Below, piece after piece: positions 22,791 through 36,249 of a stretch of 64,000 nt of DNA. This stretch comes from Camarhynchus parvulus (taxonomy: Eukaryota; Chordata; Aves; Passeriformes; Thraupidae). The stretch spans positions 48,889,609 through 48,953,608 of the forward strand of contig NC_044574.1 in NCBI RefSeq assembly GCF_901933205.1, written 5' to 3'. Position numbers and translations under genes: made by a program. Every line of letters begins with the position of its first letter. The stretch's first letter is position 1. The notes below the pieces were generated by a model. That model was not told the DNA's origin and did not search any database. It worked only from the letters and a program-made list of their open reading frames with translations.

Positions 22791-25700
22791 TATATCGGGA
22801 GAAGACAAAAATAGGGGTTTGTTCTCTAGTTTGCTAATTCTACTGGTCCTGAAAATACCACTGGTTGTATTCATTGCTGTTTATGTTTACATGAAGTTGT
22901 AGATATTAATAGCTGTCGTTCACATATGTTCATATCTAGACTGCATGCTTGAAAGAAATGCATTTCCTTTCTTTAATGAAAAGAAGAAAAACTCTACTCA
23001 GAGAGGCAGATTTTCCAATACAGTCTTTGACTGCTGCAGATGTATGCACTGAGGCAGACAGTAAATACCTCTTAGTATTGATCCTGGGTTTAACTGGTGA
23101 GTGACTTGAGCAGGTTTGACCTTGAGAAATGGCATACATTGAAATGACACAAAATCCTGACCTATGCCATGGAGAAAAGCAGATTTCTCCTAGCCGTCCC
23201 CGGGACTTAGCACTCCTAGGTAGCTCTGCCCCTCTATTCAGCAGTGTAATGCATACATGAACCTTCATGCTGGGTCACAGTATTTCAAACTAAGTCAGGA
23301 AATGGGGACTGTGTTGTAGCTTAACATCCACATCTAGTGCTGCACTCTTGGAAGAATCTTATTTAAATGCATATGAGTGTGTATGCAGAAATGGAAGGAG
23401 AAATGGAAAGACTGGAGCCTTCCCCCTCTCCAGACATCCTGTGCTATATTCTGTGTCCTTGCATTTTAGACTTGGTCCCCCTCTCCTCTTTTCTCTGTGC
23501 TATTATTGAAATGAATAGGCACTCCTAGGTATTTTTTGTTTTGCTGCTTACCTTTTACCATGCCTTTTGAATACTTGGGAAATGGACAGTGTAATATGGG
23601 GGATTATTTAATTCTGTGCCTTCAAAGTTTTTAATGGTGGAAATTTCGGAACATTGCAGGTTAGTGGTAACTCATTTTCCTCTTCTAAGCTTGAAAACAC
23701 AAAGGTGAGAATGTTAAAGTCTTTACTGCCCTTTCTTCTCTTGGCGTTTCTTGATTTTATCCAGATTTAAGTATATAAACAGGAAATAATCCCAAATTTC
23801 TGTTGTTGGTGGTGTGTTTTTAGACATAAAATCCCCAGAATTTATTTAGAAGGTTTTTTTTCATTAATAAACAGAAAATCTGACCATCTGTCAAAAGTGA
23901 CATTTTCTTGGATAGCAATGGATTTATTTATTTACTTATTTTGAAAGTCCATTTTTCATGAAGGAGGTTTGTTGAGTTGGAACATTTTTACAGTTCCTCT
24001 GAAGACTTGGTCATGAGGAAACTCACAAAATATCTGGGGGAAATTTCATAAATAACAAGAAATGAAGCAACTCCTCTGCGATGAAGCAGGAAATGAATGC
24101 TGGCATCCAAAGTTTCTGCTGTGCTAGATATCTTGGGAGGATTATTACTGTTTTATCCCTCTAAGTTGAAAAGCAAAACGAACCTCTCCCAAGAGATCAA
24201 GTTTAAAACACTAGAATTAAGTTTTGTTGTTAGCTGTCTGTCTTGTTATTGGTTTATTTTAAATTCTGTTTAGGCAGACAGTGCTAGAGGAGTTTCTGTG
24301 CTCTGCAATGGAAAGAAACAAGTTTTGCTGTGAAAACCTACCCAAACTGCCATTAAAAAAATGGTGATTAGAACTTCAAAACTTCTCCAACGAGTAGTTG
24401 TGCATTTCATTGAGAAATGAGGAAACTCCAATAATATTCTCCATTTTTGGCAGGATGGCATTATGAGCTTTTCGATTTACTTATCCCAAGAGATCACCTT
24501 TTTCAGCCTGAAAGTCTTGTTGGCCATCCTTTCTGATGGTCAGAGGGTGCTGGCAGCAAAAGCATCATCTTTTGTTAAACCAGTTAATACAGTTGAAAAA
24601 AAATTGTACGTTTTGGGTAACAGTTCTTTGCATGGTTAGAGGAAAGGATTGCTGAAAGTCCACTTAGAAGTGTACCAGTTAAAGTACATTTGAAAGAAAA
24701 TATTACACTATAGGCTTGTGTCTAAAGCAAAGCAGGAGCATCAGCAAAGACAGGTGTCTTTATCACTTGGAGAAAAACAAGTGTTCCTTTACAACTTGTG
24801 AAACAAAACAACGTTAGAAAAGGCAGAGATTATATTGTTTCATAAGACTAATACCACATTGAGTTTCCCAGTTCTTGTACAGCTGTCAGTCTTCTCATGT
24901 TTGCTCTTGGAAGGCATTTTGCATGGCTCCCAGGTGGCTCAGAACTGACAGGGCATCAATGGACTGAAGTTTCTGTGTGTCTTCCCTCATTAGCAGTGTG
25001 TTTTTTATCTTGGAATGGTTGTGTAATTAATTTCTAGTGCAGGTTGCCTCAGCCATAATTGTATCAAAGTAGTTATAGTAGCATGAGAGAGTGTCTTCTT
25101 ACTGATACTTTCTGTTTCTTGGCTTAAATACCCAAGTTTAAATACAAGAGAAAATATTTCTCTGTCTTGAAGAGCATAAGTTTTAAACTGGCAATCGTTT
25201 CTGTTTTTAAAAAAGTTTAGAGAAAATCATGTCACAATTTCACTGTATTTGAGTTATCTGAAGCAGTCCTGATGGTTCCAATATTTTAAAGAAAATGAGA
25301 TGCTGCAGTAGGGAAAAGAAGATATATTCCTTGCTTTCCCAAGCTGCATATATTCCCACCCCATTTATTCCTACTGCAAGGGTCTGCTACTTCTCCTGTT
25401 TGTAACTATTGTGCTTTCAGACTAAATTTATTTACAGTGCTTATGTTAGCACTGGTTTAAGTTGCCCCCTTTGGATATTTCTGAGGAAGGAGGAGAAGCT
25501 CTGTGCCCTCTCAGCTTTTGTTTTGCAATGCAAAACATGGCAAGTTATTTTAGTTTCTTGTTCTCAATTGGGCTGGCCACTAGCCTTAGTCAAGTAGCTC
25601 TAGTTTGTATGTTTTTCTGTCTTGGCCACAAGAGATTGCAGTGGCACTTGAGCTCCCTCCTGCTTCCTAGACTGTGCCCATCCCATGGGAGTCCTGTCCA

Positions 25701-28700
25701 TCATTCACTGTCACCTCTGCTGGTTTAACTTTCTAACAGCACCTTCAGACAGATGATTTGAAATCATTTTAGGAACTGCCTGTCCTCCCGAGGCTTTTTC
25801 TGCCATCATTTCACACAGTGAAATCATTGAAGGTGTTATCACCAGTGATCCCAGATTACTGCCCAGAAACCTGCTCAGGTCCATCCCCCAGGCCTTTTTC
25901 CAGATAATTTTGGCTGCAAAATTGCCAGCTTAGCCATGGGATGGCAGTTCATTCCAACATCATATCATCAGCAAATCACATTGGTATGCTCCAGAAGTCA
26001 CACAGAGGCTATTAATTTAAATAATAAAGAAAATTCTTCCCCTGGCCGATTTTCACCTTCCAGACTGGTTCACCCTTCCCCAATGCAATCTGTTACCTCT
26101 TCATTGGTTTCATAACTCCTTTTAGTCCCTCTGATATCCACATTTTCTCAATTTTGAGTATTTCCCCTGTGATATTATAACCAATGCTTTATTTGAAGTT
26201 TGAATAGTATCCATTCTTGCACACGCCTTATCTAGAAAATGAGTTATATTTTTAGAGGAAGGTACCAGCTAAGTCTCATATGATCTCTCTTTGATAAGTT
26301 CATGCTACACTTTCCCACCTTTTTTTGTTTGTCTGCCTTATATTGTTCTTTCCTTCAAAAGTTGTGCCTTTGCTGTCAAATTAATATTTTGTAATTGCCT
26401 CCAACTCACACTTTTCCTCACTTCCATGCTCAGCAGATTGGTATTTTTCACTCTGTGACACTACTGTGAGTTGCCAGATTTAATAAAAATCCTTTCTATC
26501 AGCTTAGTGCTCTCATGAGATTTGTTAAAAAAATAAAAAGGCAGTGAAAGTAGAGGGCAAGCCCATAGTGGCACAGGAGATAGAGCCAAAAGAGGTCAAG
26601 GAAGTGGATTTACACTCCCTGAGCTCAGGAAAAAAAAAATCCCTCCCCTCTGTATCTACTACTACTTGAGGATATCTTCCTTGCTCTTTTGAAGTCCTCA
26701 GGTGAAGACCAGTTGCTTCAGAATGTTCTCATTTTTTGGGACTGAAAGGACATAGATTCACCAGGAATAGTTATGTAGTGTATCCATTTCTGGGGCAGAA
26801 AAAAACCAGTACCTGCCCTGCCAGAAACCAAGGTATCTCTGAACTGTGGTGGGCCCTATTCTGCATCTGGGCAAGAGCAGCCTCAGGAGTGACAGCCACG
26901 CTGTCCCCAGGCCAGCTCTGTGTTGCAGCTGCCCAAGAGTTGTGTTTCACACTGAGCAAGTGTGAACCCCTTGCAGCCAGGTTGGCAAGGTTCAGAGGGA
27001 CACAGGCTTCTACCCCCAGGTATTTCCTGCCCTTAAGGAGTATTCTGTGCTGGAAATTATGATTTTGTAAACAGTCCTGGGATCTTTTCCTTTGTGTTTG
27101 TGGATCCTCTGGGGAGGAACTCCTGGGCACCTCCTTGAGTTTTTTACCACTGTTTGTTCTGCTGTTGTTTTGAGAGGGCAGAGGACTGTTGTGCTCCGTG
27201 CTGTATAAACATGTCAAAGTGATTCCTGCTCTGAGGGATTTCTCTGAGGGAGAGGTACTGGGAGAAAGCATTTATGGATAGTGCTCAGAAATGGAGTGTA
27301 GAAAGTATTTTGAAAAAGTCACCTGCATGGAGCAGAAATGAGAACATAGCTCAGTAACCATGACTTCCAGTTCTGTACCTTGATTTATCTATAGTGGAGC
27401 TTGTACTTTAATTTTGTATCCCTTTATCCCTTTTCTTTTTCAGATTGATGATTTAAAATCTCCATAAATTAACACACATCAGTAAAAATTAATGTGACTT
27501 AATTATCTTCCCTGCTTTTGCAAATTGAGTTTGGCCTCTGTGACCATCTTTAAATGATCACTGCCTTTCTGACTTGTTCTGTGAGGAACCAAACTCCAGT
27601 GGTGCTAAGTCACATCCAAAAATGATAATAGGCTTCCAATGTGGAGAAGGTTTTGAAAATCCATCCCACAGAAAATTACTAGTTGGGAAGCAGCAAAATT
27701 CAAGTGTGACTTTGTTAATGGCCTGCCTATTCCACAAGGGGCATGAAAAATAAGAAAGCATCAGAAGGTGAATTTGAGATACAGTAGAAAGGATTATAAT
27801 TGGAAAACTACATTGCATCTCGTCCATCAGCTGATCAACCATGCCTCTTAGACGATCCTAGAATCAGCATTATTTTGGCAGTAAATAATTTTAGGATTTT
27901 TTTTTTAATTTTCTGCTCTCAAAAATAGTAGAATATTTTTGCTTTGGCAAGCGTTGTTTTTGTGCTAATATCCATAAAGGCATTTTGTTGCCAGACATGG
28001 TTGAACAACAACAACAAAAAAAACAAAGCAGAACTTTTTTTATCAGTTGGCTTTTGCTATCCATGCTTAGATAAAAGCTGTTTGAGAAACTTTTCAGAAT
28101 GGTTGTATTTTTCCTCTGCAAAATACTGATTTGTCAAAACAACTTTTTTTACTGTAATGTATTGGTCTGATATAGTGTTCTGTGCAAAGATGCTGCCTAG
28201 ACATCAGATGAGATGAAATTGTGTGACCCTCATTACATCTCAGAGCAGTCACCAGCCCTGTGTTTGAGGCACACAGAGTTCAGACTGCCTGTCTGCTTGT
28301 GCTAAAACCCAGGCTGTCCTAGATTTGATCTGCCTCTCCTCCTTGCTACACTGCCATGTTTTGTTTCTCTCTGTTTTATCCCCTTCCCCAGACCACGTCT
28401 CCTATAGCTCACGGTGGCCTAGGACATTGGCCCAGATTCTTCTACAAATGATGTGTTATCTATTGAATGGAAACAAGACTCTGGAACAGGACATCTTTCC
28501 TGGTGGACAAAGAGGGAGCTGGTATCCAGTAATTTTGACTGAAAAGTCTCATTCTTTACAAAAGTCAGTAGGGCTCTTCATGAATCCTCTGGGTGAGGTG
28601 CTCTGGGAGGGCTGGGAATTTAAACCAGTAAAAGAAAAGTAAAAGGCAGCATGATACTGTACTGCATCTACTTTATATATACTTTGCTAGAGGGAAAGCT

Positions 28701-28805
28701 ACCCTATATGAGACATTTTTGATAGCGAGGAACCATATAACAGGAGCCAGGAGCTGGAAGCTGAAACTGTAAAAATCCATCCTCAAAACAACATATACTT
28801 TTTTT
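22791..28805. other. Non-coding stretch, nothing recognised
   Basis: About 6 kb of unique-looking sequence with TTTATTTATTTACTTATTTT at about 23922-23941 and scattered short A and T runs. Frames up to 166 codons (minus, 26771-27271) fall in a GC-richer patch at 26.8-27.3 kb and show no domain. Faint hints of ancient amniote repeats at 28440-28575 are treated as a finding, not an annotation. Confidence 0.5.
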
Positions 28806-28871
28806 AGAAAAAAAACAAACCCAAAACCAACAAACTCCAACAACCCCCTTGCCCCACCCCCAAAATAAACC
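28806..28871. repeat. A/C-rich low-complexity tract
   Basis: Dominated by AAACAAACCCAAAACCAAC-type sequence grading into a C-rich end. It is the complement-strand equivalent of the T/G tract at 4614-4700. It may be the remnant of an A-rich retroposon tail; no body is recognisable next to it. Confidence 0.8.
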
Positions 28872-31800
28872 ACGAGATTAATCATTATGACAGTTTCCCA
28901 GAAGATATACTGGATCTTTATGGACTTCAAATTTGAGACAACTTGTTACTTTGAAAATAATCGATCTAGGTCTGTATAAGTTTTAGAGGAAGATGGGAGA
29001 ACTGCTGTGTGACATCTTCTGCCCATGATAGAGCTAAAATTAAGAGTTCGTTCCTGAGTGCCACTTTATCCCTAAACTTTCAGTTACTCGATCTCCTGTT
29101 ATTGTTTAAGTACTAGTAATGAAGTTTTATTGATGCCTTTTAGATTTTAGCAAGTGCATATTTATTCTGTGTGCTGTTCTGAAGGGTCTAATCTCTCCAA
29201 CAAAAATATCTGCAAAAATTGCAAGATGCAGGCCTGAGAGTAAATGTCTTTTGCATGGTCAGTTTGCCTTAATTTTCTGTTTGATTTTTTTTTCTTTGCT
29301 CTTGTTTTGTTTGAATTTGATTTAAATGCCCAATGCTGGACATATAATTGAAACATTTTAGTCTCAGTCGTATGCTTTAACACAGTCTCTGCTGCTCTCT
29401 GTGTCTCCTTGTTCACATAGATGCTGCTTTCTTGTGTTGTGTCATGCAAAACAGAACACACCCTGTGCTGTCACTATGAGGATGGAGCATAGAAGGGACT
29501 CCTCTCCAGAACAGGGGAAACGGGTGTCCCTGTCCTTGGGAAACACTGGCTTCCACCATAGCACCGGTGCCCAGACAGAAAATGCAGAGCTGGCTGTAAG
29601 CAGGCGGGACAGGAGCCAGGGGGTGCACGAGTGCCCTTCCCTTGCTGGTCACAAAGCTGTAACTTGGCACAGTGAAGCCACCAGTGCAGCCCCTGCAACC
29701 AGATGGCAGGTGGGCTTGGAAGATGGAGCTAAGCAGTAATTATATCTTTACTGACAATCTCTGCATAGAGGGGATGATGGTTTGGAAAGGGAGGTGTTGC
29801 ACTGATTTTCCTTACATGGCACTTTTGTGTTAGCAGTCAAAGAAAAGAACCTACAGGTCTGTTTTGTTTGGGTCCTCTTTGTATTTAGCATGGAACCATC
29901 CCTACCACAATTTAGGAGGGAAAAAATCCCAACCTTAAAAGATTGAACTAGAAATTGCATCTGTGTGCAGGGAAAACAAATTTGTATTATGTATGAAGTT
30001 AGCACAGTGGTGCAATAAGCTTCGTAGAAGACTTGGAAAGTCCTCCCCTCCACCTCCAGGGTTTGAAAAATACTTTTATTGCTATCTGGGCCATACAGAT
30101 AGACTAGGTTCACCCATAACCTATGTCATTGTAGCAACTGACATATGTGAGCCCTGGCTTTCCCCCTGACTTTGAGCCTTGTGCCTCATTCATTATGTGC
30201 CTCCTCCTCACTTGAGGCGACACAGTAATCCAGGACAATGGGGTTCTTGGCCTGTTCCTGGTTTGTGGGTAATAAATTTCAGAAGGAGAGACAGTTTGAG
30301 TGAGCCTTGGTGCTGTTACAAAGGCTGGCTGTGAATACCCCACTTTCATAAGATAATAAGCACTTTTGCTTTGTGGCACCAGTTCAGCCTCCATTTTTGT
30401 CTCCAACTTGTTCTTCTTGCCTTGACCTGAATCCAGACATCCCCAACTGCTCTTCAAACTGTCTCATGAGTGTCAGCTCCCATGACTTCTCCAACAGGAG
30501 GGACTTGCAGGGAACCAGCTTTGCTGGTAAGTTTCAGGCACTGCATCATAGCCAGGCTGCTTTCTACCTAGCAGCCATGCAACAAATGGGAGACAGCAGC
30601 AGGCTCAGCACAAGCCTGGACTTAGTGGTAAGTGTACTTAGTGAGAAGACATGTGAAAGAGAAGTTTGCTGCTCCCTTGATGTTTTAGAGACCATTCCCA
30701 GCCACTGCTACAGGGTCCAATCTCAGTAGTGATGCACAGAGAATTGAAGCAGTAAGAAGAAAGGAATTTATGTATCTAAAGTAGGATTGGTGATGACTAT
30801 GAAATAATTCCTGCATGGTATGTTTTCATAAAGCTAAAATTCTGAGTTTCCTGAAAGGTAGAATATTTGGAAAGAGGAGTTTTGACTAATTATTTCAAGA
30901 TAATTAAAGCCACCAATGGTACAGTCTCCCTTGTGCACAGAGGAAATACCAGGCATTGTTTAGTTTCTAATTTAAAAATAGAGTTATCCAAAACTAACTT
31001 TAACACTCTAAGGGCTGATGCTTAACTCAGTGAGAGTAAGATGATAATCTGCACTTTTGAATGTTAAATCAAACCACTGGGACAAGATAAATTAGGAATT
31101 AGATGCACGCTATCAGCCAACGTGACTTTGAAGAGTTTGTCCTGTCTGCATGATATACAGTCTGTTGTTTGTTTTAATCAGGAAATTGGTAAGAATCTGT
31201 TACATGGTGGTGCAGTATGACTTGATACCACAGTTCAGATTAAGTGTTCTGCAGAGGTATGTTAAATATGGAAGATATGGTAGAAACAAGATTTTCCCTA
31301 GTACGTTTTTATTAATAGCTTCTGATGGAAGGATAAGTTCAGGCAAAGACTAAAAGGGGGAAGGAAAAGCAATAGAGTATTATTTGCACAAGCTACTGCA
31401 GTGGAAAGCCAGGATTGTGAGGAACTGGTTGGAGAAAGGTTCAGTGGTAGACTGGAAGGAGCATTTCTTGATTGTACTGAGCTTATATTCTTTTGGTTTT
31501 ACTTCTATGTATGTTGCAAGTCTTTATTAGTTAAATATGAAAAGAAATTATATTTTATAATTTTCCTATAGCTTGAACTAGTTGTTTTGGTATTGGTTTT
31601 GATGCTATTGACAGTGTGCTGCTTTGAATAGGGTTAATACTTCCATTTATGTTATGTTTTATTGTGATCTAAACTACCCCTCATTCTGAAGATGAGGCAG
31701 CTTGTAATGATGCAAGGAAACCAGACTGCAGACTTATCATTTGTGCCATTTCTGTGCTTTGGGTTTTTGCTATGTATCCACATGGGTCTCAGCCAGTATG

Positions 31801-33769
31801 GGTCTGTGCTCAGCTCTGCTGAAGCCAAGGTTCGCTTCAGCCTGTCTGCTCAGTATTGGCTTTCTTGAATTTTGTATAGAACATTGTACAGGAGAGACCA
31901 AGTGTTTAGGTAAGAGAACTCCTGGGGGCCACTGCATAGCCAGAAACATGAACTGGTTCAGGAGATCACTTTGGTTAAAAACAGAGGAACAGAGGAATTT
32001 TCACAAGGTTCTGATATGTTCCCCTTCTGATATCTATCCTTTTCTTGGTGTTTTCTGGGTATTTGCTCAGGGTCCCCCTTGGAGGCAGGTTGCAGGGTTA
32101 AATGGAGCCTTGGACTATTCCCTGTTCCTACAGTAACCTCTTCATTTGAGCATGGGAGAGTTCAAGTCTGCGTGGGGCTGTGCAATGGGTTTATCTGGCC
32201 TCCACAGGTCATGGCCCTCTGCTCCAGAGTGGTAACGCTGAGCTGAGTAAACTGTAGCCAAGGAGCTTGCTGGGTGCTGCTGGTGGTGCCACCATGAAAT
32301 GACCTGGCTCCCTGCCTGAGCATGGCTCAGCTCAGCTCTGGCACACACACCAGCTCCAAGAGGTGCTTGTGCAGGTGATACATGGGAAGGAGATGGGTGA
32401 CCCCTGATCATGGGGACGTCACCCTTGGGGATCCTGGGATGGCTCAGTTTGGTGGGCTGGTGTTAAATGGGATTCAAGAGAGCAGATGTCAACTTAGACA
32501 CTGCTGACTGCGAGTGCTGGTTTAATGAGCATCTCTTGGTTTCTGCTCAAAACATTTTAGTCTGGTATTTTATTTTCTGCATACATTGAAAAACAGGGGT
32601 ATTTGAACATTCAGATGACTCGATTTACTGTATAAGACAGTTGGCAAGTGAATTTGCCAAACACTATTTGGATTTGATTTTTATTTTAAAGTGTCTGTTA
32701 AGTCACCACTCCTGTACAGGAGGACAGATTTTACTAACTATAAACCCTTCCTATATTGTCTATGCCCAGAGAGGGAGAAACTGCAACTACTTTTTCCAAA
32801 AAATCTGAATTTAGACTATGCATTTTTCTCTCCTGTGCTGCTAGATGTTAGTAGATTATTGCATTCTTTCCAATTATCTGAGCAGCCCTCAGGTCTTTTA
32901 AAATAAATAAGATGTCAGGGTTTGCTGACTCCATCAGGAAAGGCTGTCCATTTTTAGTTCTAACTATAAAATATGCACCTTAATCTTCAATATCATGTAA
33001 GTTGCCATTATTATCTCAGAGTCAATAGTTCCATTACAATTTTCTCATCTTTCCAATGAGAAAATAGCTTAATTTTTCTCCTTACTGTTTTGGTCTATAT
33101 GGAAGTCACACAAGGCTGAGAGAACATCCTCTGTTGAACAGTGTGTTCAATGTGCACTAGAACTAAAGAGCTGGACTGTTATGGGGGCTCAGCTCCCACC
33201 AGCCACACTTCATCTCATTAAACACCTTGCTGTGGTAAGAAACACTGTCCCATTTGATAAGACAGCTGTTTAAACAGCTGAAATCAAAAGAAACTATCTA
33301 CCATGTCAGTCTCTATGGTATTGCATTCTTTTGGTATTGGTACATTGCATGTCTGGTTTGCACACAGCTACCCAAGTAACTTCTGCACGGGCTTCTGCCC
33401 TGTGCTGAACCTGAAATCTTCCCAGTTAGAACTATCTTCTTTCCTTCTCCTGATATGAACTTAGTTTTTCAGTCTGCCTTTTCTTGTTATGTAAAAACTG
33501 ACATGTTGTGAGGAGGTTTTAAATCAGGACTAGCCAATCCTAATTTTATTAGGAAAGAGGAAAGAAATTAAATCAGACTGCCTGTCATGAAGAGGCCCTG
33601 GACAGAAATGGCCTTGGTATATCTGCATTAATAGAATCACTGTAGTGCTCTATGCTGGCTCCAAAATCAGCTGCACTTTTTCATGGTGAAACATCACACA
33701 TTTTTTTGTTGTGCTCTTATAATATCATAATTACTTTAACCACTATAAATCTTAGAGAGACTTTTGGAT
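28872..33769. other. Non-coding stretch, nothing recognised
   Basis: Unique-looking sequence with GC-richer patches at 29.5-29.7 and 32.1-32.4 kb, where overlapping frames on both strands are longest, as expected from composition. No domain, RNA gene or datable transposon recognised. Confidence 0.5.
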
Positions 33770-34110
33770 TTTGAAAGAGAGAGATATTTTCAAAAGGTAC
33801 CTGATTTCTTCTGATTATGTGAGGCAAATGCCGTACCATAAATTATCCTGCCTGATATATCAATGGCAAACATTGATTCCAACTGCAAGGGCATGTGCTG
33901 CTTATACAAATGTCTGACACTGGATGCAAGCCACCTTTTTACCATGTTAATTGAAGATGGATAGCAAGGACCTGAGATCAACAAATGGGCCTGTTTATCA
34001 TGTTGTTAAAACTCAATCTGTCTGACACTGAAATGTTTTTCAGCTCCTTAAAATGAAAGGGAAACTGTCAGCCTGAAAATCACATGTCTAACAGAGCTGT
34101 CATCTTTTTC
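33770..34110. promoter_or_regulatory. Enhancer-like block with inverted SOX-like sites
   Basis: An inverted repeat at 33859-33877 consists of ATCAATG, a 5-base spacer GCAAA and CATTGAT. Each arm fits the SOX core WWCAAWG in opposite orientation. The 12-base word TGTCTGACACTG recurs exactly at 33911-33922 and 34019-34030; it contains TGACA (MEIS/TGIF core) and GTCTG (SMAD-like). The stretch is CpG-poor and non-coding. Enhancer function is inferred from motif content; conservation is untested. Confidence 0.33.
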
Positions 34111-35139
34111 CTTTTCACAATACTCCTTGAATAAGAGCTCAAACACTGTAGCTGGAAAAAAAAAAACCAAAAACAAAAACCAAGGCTAGAAAATGCAAAA
34201 TTGCCTTTTATGGAGATGTGGAAAATATTGTCCAGGTTGGATTGTGGTGGAACAGATCCATAAGCACTGACTTAGACCTGTTCCAGCATTCCTATGCCAG
34301 CCATGGGAGTGCCTTTGGGTTTTGAGGAGGCTTGGGATGAAAGAGACAAGTGTGCACAGAGCTGTGAGCATTATCCCTCCAGAAGTCCTAGAAAAGTGTC
34401 TCAATTTTCATTAGAGTTGATGGCATCATCATGTGGATGGCACATGTCATTTCATGTGGATCTTTTGTTATCAATGGTCCCAGGTATTGCTGCTTCCCAA
34501 CCTGAAGATTTTAGCATTAGATGCCACACAAGTGTCTGTGAACTATTAATAGCTCCTTTGCTCCACAGGACTGTTGCTGTATTCTGTGCTGTATTAAGAT
34601 CTGGCATCTAGATTGTTGGACTCTTGCTTGTCTGCTACCACAAGAAGCCCATTTTTTTGTATCCCTATGAATGTTAAAAAGTCATCCCTGAGTTGCTTCT
34701 CCTTGCAATACTATGGAGGAAACCTGAGTTTTCAATTTATAAAGGCTTATGAATGAACTAAAAAAATCTCTACAAAGAGTAGCCCAAGGGAATGCAAGCT
34801 AATTGTTCACTAGTAGCTGATGGTGAGCTAGGGAAAATGGAATTATTTGGAAAAAAGTTTGTAAAACACTGACTTTTTCTTCTCCCCACCCCCATCTCCA
34901 TGGGTGTCCAAGGGGAAAAATCCCTTATGCTGTAAGTACTGAGGAATGGGTTTCTGCACAGTGTTTGTCTTCTCTTGACTACTTCTGCTTGGCTATGTCT
35001 CCCTTGAGAGGGAATATGAGCCCTTCACAGGCATGACTGTGTGTGCTCTCTGGGCTTCCTGAGCCATGGGTTTGTTTTTATCTAGACGTGCAAAAATAGG
35101 ATTACCTCTCTTAAGCTGATTTATCCCCCTTAAGCATAG
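34111..35139. other. Non-coding stretch with an A/C tract
   Basis: Contains a small A-rich tract with CC interruptions at 34155-34183, similar to the other A/C tracts in the window. Otherwise unique sequence with no recognised gene or transposon. Confidence 0.55.
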
Positions 35140-35680
35140 TGTTTCTTTAAGTCAAGTGGGCACATTTAGGAATATCTTAAACTGTGAGATTTTAACGTAT
35201 GCGTTCATTAATTTTAATGCCGTTCAGTCAAAGTCTAAGATGTTTCCAATTCATGCTGGTGCTTCCCTCTTGCTGCATTACACTGGGATATGAAGTGGCA
35301 GAAGAGATTCCAAGGGATGTGTATGAATGTGGATAAGTTGCTGTAGGTCTGGTAATTTGAGGAGGTGTCTGATTTACACCGGTCACAGGTCTGCCTTCAC
35401 TTCCCATTTACATTAATGGGCATCTGGCTCCCCTGATATACCATGAGGAAAATTGGTCATACAAAGATTAACACTAGGGTGATCATAATATCCACTGGTT
35501 GTTACAATAAATCTGTTTATCAATAGACTCTAGACACATTCAATATTGGTGTGTTTCATAACAAATTACTGTAAGTTGCTGTTCTGTTTTATTCCCTTAT
35601 TGCATTTTCACAGCACATTATAGGAGTGATAAAATTCCATGAGCCATAACTCCTAATGGCAGAGATGATCAATTTGACTT
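35140..35680. promoter_or_regulatory. Enhancer-like block (composition only)
   Basis: Long CpG-poor stretch with ATTAATTTTAAT (35208-35219), TTACAATAAAT, ATCAATAG, ATTCAATATTG, AACAAATTACTG and CCTAATGG words: many homeodomain and SOX-like cores with no long open frames. Part of it (about 35368-35435: TGATTTACACCGG, then ACATTAATGGGCATCTGG) also recalls an ancient amniote repeat, so the block could be an exapted transposon or merely old unique sequence. Confidence 0.3.
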
Positions 35681-36249
35681 CCAATTTGGAAAAAAAAAAG
35701 CCATACACAGTATACACTCTGCCCTAGTGCAGAATAACAGTTCTGCTTGTCTTTCTGGCAATACTGGGACATTAGCAGTAATGATTAGCAGTAATAGCTT
35801 TTAACGATAATTTATTTCTAGGTATGGAAATGTGTTTGATTCATTGGTCTTGGAATTAATGCCAACAATATCATACAAGCATGTGAGAATGTGCATCTAT
35901 AATTCAGAGCATCCCTGACATCTTTTTAAGGCACAAGAAGTCGTGCACAAATAGATGAACTTTTGCCCACGGTTTGTTCTACCAGTGCCCGGTAACCCAT
36001 GGTAGTCTGTGTGATGGGTACCTGCAAATCTTCGGCAGACACAGTTCTGCATTGATGGGGGGATCTTTTTCTTTTTATTCTTTCCTAAAATTTTCATTGA
36101 GAAGTTTGAGAAGTAAGCTGGAGGCTATCTGGAGCAAATGTTAGGAGGGTTTGGATGTTTCCCTTTTTGCCGACTAAGGAAAGCAAAAGCTGCACTGAAG
36201 CCTTCCAGTGACTCCTCTATGCACTAAAAAGTGCATTTCCCATTTACAA
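35681..36249. other. Non-coding stretch, nothing recognised
   Basis: Unique sequence with a few short A runs; a 66-codon minus frame at 35897-36097 has no domain. Confidence 0.55.

Noticed and set aside
26771..27271. 166-codon minus-strand frame
   Set aside because: Lies in a GC-richer patch, overlaps a 108-codon frame on the other strand, and has no recognisable domain.
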